Source: Candidatus Sediminicultor sextus (lineage in GTDB: Bacteria; Atribacterota; Phoenicimicrobiia; Phoenicimicrobiales; Phoenicimicrobiaceae). Taken from it: DNA of 6,638 nucleotides. The DNA is taken from positions 1 through 6,638 of the forward strand of contig JADBKX010000049.1 in assembly GCA_014894735.1 (NCBI GenBank), written 5' to 3'. Shown in pieces: positions 1-5,652 of the stretch. Both the position numbers and the translations under genes were made by a program. Positions within the stretch are counted from its first letter, which is position 1. Each line of letters starts with the position of its first letter. Below the pieces are notes generated by a model. That model saw only the letters and a program-made list of their open reading frames with translations, had not been told where the DNA came from and did no database searches.

Positions 1-56
1 TTCAATATTCTATTTTTGGTGATTATATCACTTTTTCCGAATGTTTACAATGAGTA

Positions 57-96
57 AATTCATCAATTCACCAATTTACCGATTTACCAATTAAAG
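57..96. repeat. Degenerate 8-bp tandem repeat block
   Basis: Four consecutive octads start at 57, 65, 73 and 81, with plus-strand consensus AATTYACC (minus strand GGTRAATT). A fifth, degenerate unit at 89 keeps only its first four bases. The block is non-coding and lies downstream of the transglycosylase gene. Confidence 0.75.
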
Positions 97-101
97 ACAA
101 G

Positions 102-115
102 AAATACAAAATACA
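102..115. repeat. Two exact AAATACA heptads
   Basis: Two identical 7-bp units start at 102 and 109. This is short and AT-rich, so weak alone, but it sits in a spacer made of other 7-8 bp repeats. A 12-bp perfect palindrome, AAAACTAGTTTT, follows at 115-126. Confidence 0.5.
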
Positions 116-154
116 AAACTAGTTTTTAGTTCGCTGTAAATAAAGGCTTTTTTA

Positions 155-203
155 AACTTGCAACTTGCAACTCGTAACCTGTTACTCATTACTCATCACT
201 GTA
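155..203. repeat. Seven phase-locked degenerate heptads (AACTTGC grading to TACTCAT)
   Basis: Units start at 155, 162, 169, 176, 183, 190 and 197. The first two are exact AACTTGC, the next two are variants, the fifth and sixth are exact TACTCAT, and the last is degenerate. The 7-bp register is kept while the unit sequence changes. GTAAC (174-178) and GTTAC (181-185) form a small inverted repeat at the transition. Confidence 0.85.
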
Positions 204-207
204 TTTT

Positions 208-240
208 CTATACGCTAAACGCTATACGCTCCACGCTAGA
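208..240. repeat. Degenerate CTATACG heptad array abutting the transglycosylase stop
   Basis: Units start at 208, 215, 222 and 229, consensus CTMWACG, plus a partial unit at 236-240. Two are exact CTATACG. The array ends one base before the TAA stop codon of the transglycosylase gene (242-244). Confidence 0.85.
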
Positions 241-241
241 T

Positions 242-1117
242 TTATTCAGTAGCTTTGATTTCATTTTGAATTTCTTCCAAACTAAATCCCCTTAAATTAG
301 CGTAATAGTCCAATACCTTATTCAAATAATCATCGGGCAATTCCTGATTGTTAGTTAATCGTTCTTGTACAGCATAAGGTCCTAGGTTGTAAGCTATGAC
401 AGCAGTGTGTAAATCATTAAAATCTCTATTCAATATCGATAAATAATAGACTCCAATTTGAATGTTTTTGATGGGATCAAACAATGTTTTCTCTGCACCA
501 TCCCATTTAATACCAATATTTTCTGCTAACTCCGGAGCGATAAACTTTCTTACCTGACATAATCCATAAGCATAAGAATCTGAAACTGCGGTTGGCTGGT
601 AATTGCTTTCTGTTTTTATTATTGCAGTTATTAATAAAGGATTAAAATTATATTTTACGGATTCTTCATAAATAGTCTTAGATATCTCATATATAGATTT
701 ACTGTCTAAGGTAGAATTATTTTTAGATATATCATTTACTGTTCTTGTAATATAATATTCTCTCTTAACTTCATTGGAAATCATTCCGGTTAATTCTTGT
801 AATTGCATATAAATTTCTGTAAATTCATCTCTACCTATTTTCGCTTGATTATATTTTTTTATTTCATTAAATAAATCTTCCTCTATACTGACTATCTTCT
901 CATTTATACTGCCTATCTTCTCATTATTTAGATTAATATTTTCAACATATTTTTCCGTCTGTGTGCTCAAGTTATTAATGCTAATTTGTAGTGTAATGAA
1001 TAAGATAATTAAAAGAAACATAAAAATTAGGACTAGCAAACCAAGATTTTTATTAATTTTTTCTCTAAATGAATCTACCGTATCGTTTTTTTCTCCTTTG
1101 TTCTTTTCATTAGACAT
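242..1117 (-). CDS. Membrane-anchored lytic transglycosylase (SLT domain) with coiled coil
   Basis: 291 residues. Layout: a charged cytoplasmic N-terminus (1-24), one transmembrane segment (about 25-45) with no lipobox or obvious signal-peptidase site, a predicted extracytoplasmic coiled coil (about 48-118), and a C-terminal SLT/goose-lysozyme-like domain (about 140-275). Catalytic Glu is E170 in IIKTESNYQ; the other family marks are GLCQV (185-189) and AYNLGP (242-247). Such enzymes cleave the MurNAc-GlcNAc bond of peptidoglycan with 1,6-anhydro product formation. The protein is probably a type II anchor with its catalytic domain facing the wall. The start at 1117 is fixed by a strong AAGGAGG 7 nt upstream. 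It follows metG by 44 nt and is probably co-transcribed. A 21-bp duplication lengthens the coiled coil. Its exact cellular role, such as growth, division or assembly of an envelope machine, cannot be told from sequence. Confidence 0.9.
   Translation of the reverse strand: MSNEKNKGEKNDTVDSFREKINKNLGLLVLIFMFLLIILFITLQISINNLSTQTEKYVENINLNNEKIGSINEKIVSIEEDLFNEIKKYNQAKIGRDEFTEIYMQLQELTGMISNEVKREYYITRTVNDISKNNSTLDSKSIYEISKTIYEESVKYNFNPLLITAIIKTESNYQPTAVSDSYAYGLCQVRKFIAPELAENIGIKWDGAEKTLFDPIKNIQIGVYYLSILNRDFNDLHTAVIAYNLGPYAVQERLTNNQELPDDYLNKVLDYYANLRGFSLEEIQNEIKATE
884..925 (-). repeat. 21-bp tandem duplication inside the transglycosylase coiled coil
   Basis: Two direct 21-bp units (884-904 and 905-925) differ at one base, 20/21 identical. 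Each encodes one seven-residue unit, NEKIGSI then NEKIVSI; the mismatch is the Gly/Val codon. The unit length equals one coiled-coil heptad, so the duplication keeps both reading frame and coiled-coil register. Confidence 0.9.
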
Positions 1118-1121
1118 AAAT

Positions 1122-1149
1122 ATCCCTCCTTAGGTATTTTTTTAGGGAT
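1122..1149 (-). promoter_or_regulatory. Possible Shine-Dalgarno-masking hairpin between metG and the transglycosylase
   Basis: On the transcript, ATCCCT (1149-1144) can pair perfectly with AGGGAT (1127-1122) across a 16-nt loop. The 3' arm covers the last three bases of the AAGGAGG Shine-Dalgarno. The hairpin is not followed by a U-run, so it does not look like a terminator. A regulatory role is inference only. Confidence 0.35.
1125..1131 (-). promoter_or_regulatory. Strong Shine-Dalgarno of the lytic transglycosylase gene
   Basis: AAGGAGG, a full match to the anti-Shine-Dalgarno core, ends 7 nt before the ATG at 1117. It is the strongest ribosome binding site in the window and fixes that start. 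Confidence 0.85.
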
Positions 1150-1161
1150 GGCAGCTTTAAT

Positions 1162-3081
1162 TTATTGTATTTTGCTACCTTCAGCTATATCTTTATCTAT
1201 AGTTAATAAAACTACATCATCTTTACCAACCGCCGCTAAAAGCATGCCTTGAGATTCTATCCCTCTAAGCTTCACAGGTTGTAAATTAGTTACTATTACG
1301 ATTTTCTTCCCCAATATTTCTTCGGCAGTGTAATACTTTTTAACTCCAGCTACAATAGTTCTTGTTTCTGCTCCTAAACTTATTTCCAATTTAAGTAATT
1401 TATCTGTTCCGCTCACTTCTTCGGCAGAAATAACCTTTCCTACTCTCAAATCAATTTTTTTAAATTCATCGTAAGATATGATATTAGATTTGTCTTCTTG
1501 TAACTTTTGCAGCTCTTTCTTTTTAGTATCAATCCTGGGAAATATTATTTTTCCCGGCTTAACCAGAATTCCTGGTATTAATTTTCCCCAAGAAGCATCT
1601 TCGTCCAATCTTATTTTTTCTAAATCGCTTTCTAATCCTAACTGTTCCCAAATTTCTTTTGCTTTTACCGGCATAAAGGGATAAATTAAAATGGCGGATA
1701 GACGTATAGATTCAGCCAGATTATATAGAATAGTAGATAATCTTTCCTTTTGTGAACTATCGCGCCCTAATATCCAGGGCGCTGTTTGATCAATATACTT
1801 ATTGGTTCTTCTTATAAATTGCCAGATAGTTTCCAAAGCGGCGTTAAGCGATAAATTATCCATTTGAGTATAATATTTTTTTATATTTTTTAAAGCAAAA
1901 TTCTCTAACTCCACATCATATTCTTCTTTTTCTATCCCTGATTGGGGAATCTCTTGGTTAAAATACTGGGTAATCATAGCTATAGTTCTACTTACTAAAT
2001 TCCCCAAATCGTTAGCCAAGTCATAATTTATTCTTTTAATCAATAAATCTTTAGAAAAATTACCATCTTGCCCAAAAGAAACCTCTCTCATTAAAAAATA
2101 TCTGAAGGCATCGGCACCATATTCTTCTATCATTTTGTAAGGATCTACTACATTTCCCTTAGACTTTGACATTTTTTCTCCCTCTATAGTCCACCAACCA
2201 TGAGCAAAGACCATTCGGGGAAGTTCAATCCCAGCTGCCATTAACATGGTAAACCAGATAACAGTATGGAATCTCAATATATCTTTTCCAACAAGATGAA
2301 CATCTGCCGGCCAATATTTCTCAAATTTTTCATTATCTATATTATATCCTGCTACTGTAATGTAATTTAATAAAGCATCATACCAGACATAAATTACATG
2401 ATTATTATCAAAAGGGACATCTATACCCCATTTTAAGCTTTTTTTTGTTCTGGTTATACTTTGGTCTTTAAGGCCACTTTTTACAAAACTTATAATTTCA
2501 TTTCTTCTTGCTTTCGGTTGAATGCATTGAGGATTTTTTTCAAAATATGATGAAATCTGATCTTGATATTTTGACATTTTAAAGAAATAACTTTCTTCCT
2601 TTATCTTTTCAATCTTCTTCCCGCAAGTAGGACATGTTTCATCTGTCAACTGAGTCTCAGTCCAAAACGTCTCACAGGGCACACAATACCAACCCTCATA
2701 TTCACCCTTGTAAATATCACCCTTTTCATATAATTTAGCAAATATCTCTTGAACTACTTTAATATGTCTTGGTTCAGTTGTACGTATAAAATCATCATAT
2801 TTTATATTTAGTAAAGGCCAGAGATTTTTAAATTTTAATACCATCTTATCTGCCAGCTCCAAAGGTGTTAAATTTACCTTTTCTGCTGAACGGGCAATCT
2901 TTTGCCCATGTTCATCTGTGCCGGTAGAAAAAAAAACATCATATCCGCATAGCTTTTTATATCTAGCCATGACATCTGCAGCTATTGTAGTGTAAGCATG
3001 TCCGATATGTGGTACATCATTAACATAATAGATAGGAGTAGTTATATAAAATGTTTTTTTAGATTTTTTATTTTCTTTCAT
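1162..3081 (-). CDS. metG: Methionyl-tRNA synthetase with C-terminal tRNA-binding domain
   Basis: 639 residues. It charges tRNA(Met) with methionine, and so supplies both initiation and elongation. The class I signatures are HIGH (25-28) and KMSKS (303-307). The connective-peptide zinc site keeps all four cysteines (C133, C136, C150, C153, spaced as two CxxC pairs). An alpha-helical anticodon-binding domain spans roughly 350-500. A linker rich in Lys/Glu (about 518-532) leads to an OB-fold tRNA-binding domain (about 536-639) of the Trbp111/Arc1p type, including DLRVGKV and KLRGIESQGMLLAA. This fused architecture is usual for Bacillus-type MetS and many other bacteria. The ATG start is preceded by AAAGGA 9 nt upstream (3091-3096). 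The gene is separated from rsmI by a repeat-filled spacer, so it may have its own promoter, though none was identified convincingly. Confidence 0.97.
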   Translation of the reverse strand: MKENKKSKKTFYITTPIYYVNDVPHIGHAYTTIAADVMARYKKLCGYDVFFSTGTDEHGQKIARSAEKVNLTPLELADKMVLKFKNLWPLLNIKYDDFIRTTEPRHIKVVQEIFAKLYEKGDIYKGEYEGWYCVPCETFWTETQLTDETCPTCGKKIEKIKEESYFFKMSKYQDQISSYFEKNPQCIQPKARRNEIISFVKSGLKDQSITRTKKSLKWGIDVPFDNNHVIYVWYDALLNYITVAGYNIDNEKFEKYWPADVHLVGKDILRFHTVIWFTMLMAAGIELPRMVFAHGWWTIEGEKMSKSKGNVVDPYKMIEEYGADAFRYFLMREVSFGQDGNFSKDLLIKRINYDLANDLGNLVSRTIAMITQYFNQEIPQSGIEKEEYDVELENFALKNIKKYYTQMDNLSLNAALETIWQFIRRTNKYIDQTAPWILGRDSSQKERLSTILYNLAESIRLSAILIYPFMPVKAKEIWEQLGLESDLEKIRLDEDASWGKLIPGILVKPGKIIFPRIDTKKKELQKLQEDKSNIISYDEFKKIDLRVGKVISAEEVSGTDKLLKLEISLGAETRTIVAGVKKYYTAEEILGKKIVIVTNLQPVKLRGIESQGMLLAAVGKDDVVLLTIDKDIAEGSKIQ

Positions 3082-3090
3082 TTATTATCA

Positions 3091-3096
3091 TCCTTT
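3091..3096 (-). promoter_or_regulatory. Shine-Dalgarno of metG
   Basis: AAAGGA lies 9 nt before the metG ATG, in the short non-repetitive stretch between the start codon and the first heptad repeats. It supports the ATG at 3081. Confidence 0.65.
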
Positions 3097-3104
3097 CTTG
3101 TATA

Positions 3105-3132
3105 GTATCGCGTATATCGTATTTCGTAATAG
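3105..3132. repeat. Degenerate GTATNNC heptad array upstream of metG
   Basis: Four units start at 3105, 3112, 3119 and 3126. The first three share GTAT plus a final C, and the fourth keeps GTA. The array lies 24 nt upstream of the metG start codon. The core CGTATA is shared with the array at 208-240 in reverse-complement orientation. Confidence 0.75.
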
Positions 3133-3225
3133 ACTTATAATACACTAACCTCTAAATTCTATGTAATCTTCTGTCTTCTGGATTCTGTCTCCTGGCTCCT
3201 GGCTTCTTAACGATATACGATATGC
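3112..3225. repeat. Imperfect inverted repeat framing the rsmI-metG spacer
   Basis: The left arm 3112-3130 and right arm 3207-3225 match as reverse complements at 15 of 19 positions, with a 9-base perfect core (ATATCGTAT at 3114-3122, ATACGATAT at 3215-3223). The arms are the two CGTATAT-like heptad blocks in opposite orientation, and the CTYCTGG array lies between them. Confidence 0.6.
3168..3209. repeat. Degenerate CTYCTGG heptad array
   Basis: Six units start at 3168, 3175, 3182, 3189, 3196 and 3203; two (3189, 3196) are exact CTCCTGG. The minus strand is purine-rich and carries two AGGAG motifs seven bases apart with no suitable start codon behind them. It is non-coding, between rsmI and metG. 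Confidence 0.85.
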
Positions 3226-3230
3226 TATCT
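3210..3230. repeat. ACGATAT heptads continuing the same register to the rsmI stop codon
   Basis: Two exact ACGATAT units (3210 and 3217) and a degenerate unit (3224-3230) continue the 7-bp phase of the preceding CTYCTGG array without a break. The last unit ends at the base directly adjoining the rsmI stop codon (3231-3233). Confidence 0.75.
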
Positions 3231-4088
3231 TTACATTTCCAATAATTTTTTGTATATCAGATTTTTTGGAATGTTTAATTTTTCCTGAGTAATTTTTATT
3301 ATATCTTTATTTGAATAACCCTGATTTTTTAGTTTTTTTAAATATTTTTCCATTATACATTCATCTTTTAAAAAATCTATTGTATCGTTTCCTTTTTCCT
3401 TAATTCCCCCCTGGACAACTAGAGTAATTTCACCTTTTATCTCTTTTGTATTCATTTCACTTAGAACCAGATTTAGTTTTCCTCTGATTATCTCTTCGTA
3501 CTTCTTGGTCAACTCGCGAGCTATAACTATTTTTCTATCTCCCAAAATTTCTAACATATCTTTCAGGGCTCTTTTCAATCTGTGAGGAGTTTCATAGAAA
3601 ATAATGGTTCGCTCTTCATTTTTTAACCTTTTAAAATATCTTTTCCTCTCTTTGATTTTTCGAGGTAAAAACCCCTCAAAAACAAATTTATCGGTAGGCA
3701 GGCCTGATACAACTAAGGCAGTTATCAGTGCTGAAACACCGGGTATAGGAATTATTTTTATATTATTATTTAAAGCTAAATTTATCAATACATATCCTGG
3801 ATCGGAAATTCCTGGCATACCCGCATCAGAAACCAGAGCTATGTCCTGACCATTTTTTAATATTTCTACCAGATAGGGAGCTTTTTTAAATTTATTATAT
3901 TCATGGTAGCTTGTAACTTTTGTATTGATCTGGTAATGAATTAATAATTTTTTTGTATGCCTGGTATCTTCAGCGGCAATTAATTTTACCTCTTTTAAAA
4001 TATTTAAAACCCTGATAGTAATATCTTGTAAATTTCCAATAGGTGTTCCACAAATGTATAAAATTCCCCTTGTTTTATTTTTATCCAA
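3231..4088 (-). CDS. rsmI: 16S rRNA (cytidine1402-2'-O)-methyltransferase RsmI
   Basis: 285 residues, full family length. RsmI uses SAM to methylate the 2'-O of C1402 in the decoding centre of 16S rRNA (YabC/YraL family, tetrapyrrole-methylase-like fold). Conserved blocks are GTPIGNLQDIT (14-24), AEDTRHT (39-45), SDAGMPGISDPG (87-98), PGVSA (116-120), EGFLPRK (138-144), YETPHR (165-170), ARELTKKYEE (190-199) and KGEITLVV (218-225). The C-terminal segment (about 235-285) looks like the small helical domain common in this family. The start is TTG at 4088: an in-frame TGA at 4098-4100 excludes any upstream ATG or GTG. The gene lies 27 nt after the methyltransferase stop. A better-looking ATG at 4101 is out of frame and closes after six codons. 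A repeat array begins immediately after the TAA stop. Confidence 0.95.
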   Translation of the reverse strand: MDKNKTRGILYICGTPIGNLQDITIRVLNILKEVKLIAAEDTRHTKKLLIHYQINTKVTSYHEYNKFKKAPYLVEILKNGQDIALVSDAGMPGISDPGYVLINLALNNNIKIIPIPGVSALITALVVSGLPTDKFVFEGFLPRKIKERKRYFKRLKNEERTIIFYETPHRLKRALKDMLEILGDRKIVIARELTKKYEEIIRGKLNLVLSEMNTKEIKGEITLVVQGGIKEKGNDTIDFLKDECIMEKYLKKLKNQGYSNKDIIKITQEKLNIPKNLIYKKLLEM

Positions 4089-4101
4089 AACACTTATTCA
4101 T

Positions 4102-4105
4102 CTCC
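4102..4105 (-). promoter_or_regulatory. Weak, distant Shine-Dalgarno of rsmI (TTG start)
   Basis: GGAG is the only Shine-Dalgarno-like sequence upstream of rsmI, but it lies 13 nt from the TTG start, longer than usual. An out-of-frame ATG (4099-4101) abuts it. The arrangement suggests poor or coupled initiation, or a sequence error in the TTTT run at 4087-4090. Confidence 0.4.
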
Positions 4106-4115
4106 ACTTTTTTCG

Positions 4116-4811
4116 TTAATATTGAAATATAGGATTCTCAATTTTTAATTCCTCTTTTCCCCCTTTTACTCCCTCTAATAATACAAGATTTGCATTTTCT
4201 CCTGGCCGAGGATGAATGAATTTTACAACCTTTGGTTCAATACCATATTTTTTTAAAGCTATTACCAATTTTATTAGTTTCGTACTTCTATAAATTAAAT
4301 AAATTCTTCCCTTATTCTTTAGCAAATAATTACTTACGGAAATTATGTCCTCTAAATCACCTTTTATTTCGTGCCGGGCAATGGCTCTACTACTTGAAGG
4401 ATTAATCTTCCCCTGCCCCAGAGAAATATAAGGAGGGTTACTTACTACAACATCAAATTGCTGGTTTTTAAAAATATTTTTTAGGTTTCTGAAATCTTCT
4501 TGAATGATAGTGATATCATTTTGTAATTTATTTAATTCAATACTTCTCCTGGCCATATCCGCCAAATCTTTTTGTATCTCAATACCATAAATAGACAATT
4601 CCTTTCTTTTGCCAAATAAAAGCAGAGGAATTATTCCAGAACCAGTTCCTAAATCAATAATATTTTCATAATTTTTGAGTCTAATAAAATTAAGCAGTAA
4701 AATAGAATCCACCGAAAAACGATATGAATCCCTTGCCTGGATAATTCTTAGTCCTTTATCTCCTAGATCTTCTATTTTTTCATTATCACTTATTATCATC
4801 ATTTTTTGCAC
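4116..4811 (-). CDS. trmN6: YabB/TrmN6-family tRNA (adenine-N6)-methyltransferase
   Basis: 231 residues with a class I SAM-dependent Rossmann fold. Visible motifs are GLRIIQ (20-25) and RFSVDSILL (31-39), typical of the YabB/YfiC N-terminus; SAM-binding motif I DLGTGSG (53-59); acidic motif II GIEIQ (76-80); catalytic NPPY (125-128), characteristic of exocyclic amino N-methyltransferases; ARHE (145-148); and C-terminal HPRPGENANLVLLEG (200-214). The E. coli homologue methylates A37 of tRNA1(Val); the substrate here is inferred from family and from the yabB position between ricT and rsmI. The start is ambiguous: GTG at 4811, or ATG at 4802 or 4799, giving 26, 17 or 14 nt overlap with ricT. No good Shine-Dalgarno precedes any of them, so translation probably depends on ribosomes finishing ricT. 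Confidence 0.87.
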   Translation of the reverse strand: MQKMMIISDNEKIEDLGDKGLRIIQARDSYRFSVDSILLLNFIRLKNYENIIDLGTGSGIIPLLLFGKRKELSIYGIEIQKDLADMARRSIELNKLQNDITIIQEDFRNLKNIFKNQQFDVVVSNPPYISLGQGKINPSSSRAIARHEIKGDLEDIISVSNYLLKNKGRIYLIYRSTKLIKLVIALKKYGIEPKVVKFIHPRPGENANLVLLEGVKGGKEELKIENPIFQY

Positions 4812-5652
4812 TTTTATTTTTCATTACAAGTTCTTCGAATTCTTCTTCGGGTATCTTAATTCTTTTCTTAATACCATCATTTTTGCTGTTAGAGTCGCTT
4901 TCTAATTCAACTATAATATATTTTTTTAACACATTTATTTCTATAACTTTTCCTTTGCCTTTCTCTGTTTCAACATTCTCTCTTAATTTAGGATATTTTT
5001 TTAAGCACTCTTTATAGAACTCACATTCGTAAGATAAACAGCACATTAATCTACCGCAAAGGCCTGATACTTTAGATTGATTCAGGGCAATTTTTTGTAT
5101 TTTAGCCATATTAATATGAATTGGAGCAAACTTTTGAATAAAAGAAACGCAACATACTTCTCTCCCACAAATTCCCATTCCACCTATTAATTTTGTTCCA
5201 TCTCTTACTCCAATTTGTCTCAACTCGATTTTAGTTTTAAATACTTTAGCTAAGTCTTTAACCAATTCTCGAAAATCTATTCGTTGAGTAGAAACAAAAT
5301 AGAATATTATCCTACTTCCATCAAATAAACACTTTACGTAAACTAATTTCATGGGCATGTTATATTTTTTAATCTTCTCTTTACAGATATTTAATGCATC
5401 AATTTCCTCTCGCTTTATTATTTCGAGTTTCTCAAAATCCTCTTTATTCGCTTTTCTAAGTATATTTTTAAGCGGGGTATCTAATTCATCATTTTTTATA
5501 TATTTGTAAGGGATCACTACTTCGCCCAAATCTAAACCAATAGTTGTTTTTACTAAACAAATATCCCCTTTCTCTAATCTAATTTTATTATTAATTTTAA
5601 AATAATAGATACAATTTGTTTTGGTAAATTTTAAACCAGTTACTTTAGGCAA
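4786..5652 (-). CDS. ricT: RicT/YaaT, PSP1-domain regulator of RNA processing
   Basis: 288 residues. The PSP1 C-terminal domain carries two cysteine clusters: CGREVCC (C162, C167, C168) and SGLCGRLMCC (C199, C204, C205), with further Cys at 210 and 216. In B. subtilis, RicT (YaaT) forms the Fe-S-containing RicA-RicF-RicT complex, which assists RNase Y-dependent mRNA maturation and affects sporulation, competence and biofilm formation; that is family knowledge. The partners are not in this window. The start is TTG at 5652: an in-frame TGA lies two codons upstream, and an AGGTG Shine-Dalgarno sits 7 nt before it. The gene overlaps the end of holB by 13 nt, suggesting translational coupling. The tail after about residue 245 is charged and Asn/Lys/Asp-rich, probably disordered, and its coding DNA overlaps the start of the next gene. 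Family identity is very likely; the role in this organism is inferred. Confidence 0.93.
   Translation of the reverse strand: MPKVTGLKFTKTNCIYYFKINNKIRLEKGDICLVKTTIGLDLGEVVIPYKYIKNDELDTPLKNILRKANKEDFEKLEIIKREEIDALNICKEKIKKYNMPMKLVYVKCLFDGSRIIFYFVSTQRIDFRELVKDLAKVFKTKIELRQIGVRDGTKLIGGMGICGREVCCVSFIQKFAPIHINMAKIQKIALNQSKVSGLCGRLMCCLSYECEFYKECLKKYPKLRENVETEKGKGKVIEINVLKKYIIVELESDSNSKNDGIKKRIKIPEEEFEELVMKNKSAKNDDNK

Noticed and set aside
18..36. Small stem GTGAT-TAT-ATCAC followed by TTTTT on the plus strand, like a terminator.
   Set aside because: The stem is only five mostly A-T pairs, no plus-strand gene is visible to the left, and on the minus strand no U-run follows. It cannot be supported as a terminator for any gene here.
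115..126. Perfect palindrome AAAACTAGTTTT as a possible operator.
   Set aside because: It has no loop and no spacing to a promoter, and such AT-rich palindromes arise easily at this composition.
57..240. CRISPR array.
   Set aside because: Units are 7-8 bp and contiguous with no unique spacers, and there are no cas genes in the window.
1478..1684. Plus-strand open frame of 68 codons.
   Set aside because: It lies wholly inside metG, antisense to its C-terminal part, and shows no family features. The other plus-strand frames (3604-3849, 4675-4905, 5851-6060) are antisense shadows in the same way.
3137..3166. Possible metG promoter on the minus strand: TATTAT (3142-3137) with TTACAT (3166-3161) 18 bp upstream.
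   Set aside because: The -35 matches the consensus at only two of six positions, and TATTAT-like sequences are expected by chance in AT-rich DNA.
3082..3230. T-box or SAM riboswitch upstream of metG.
   Set aside because: No T-box GGTGG/ACCGCG motif and no terminator-antiterminator pair is visible; the spacer is mainly short repeats.
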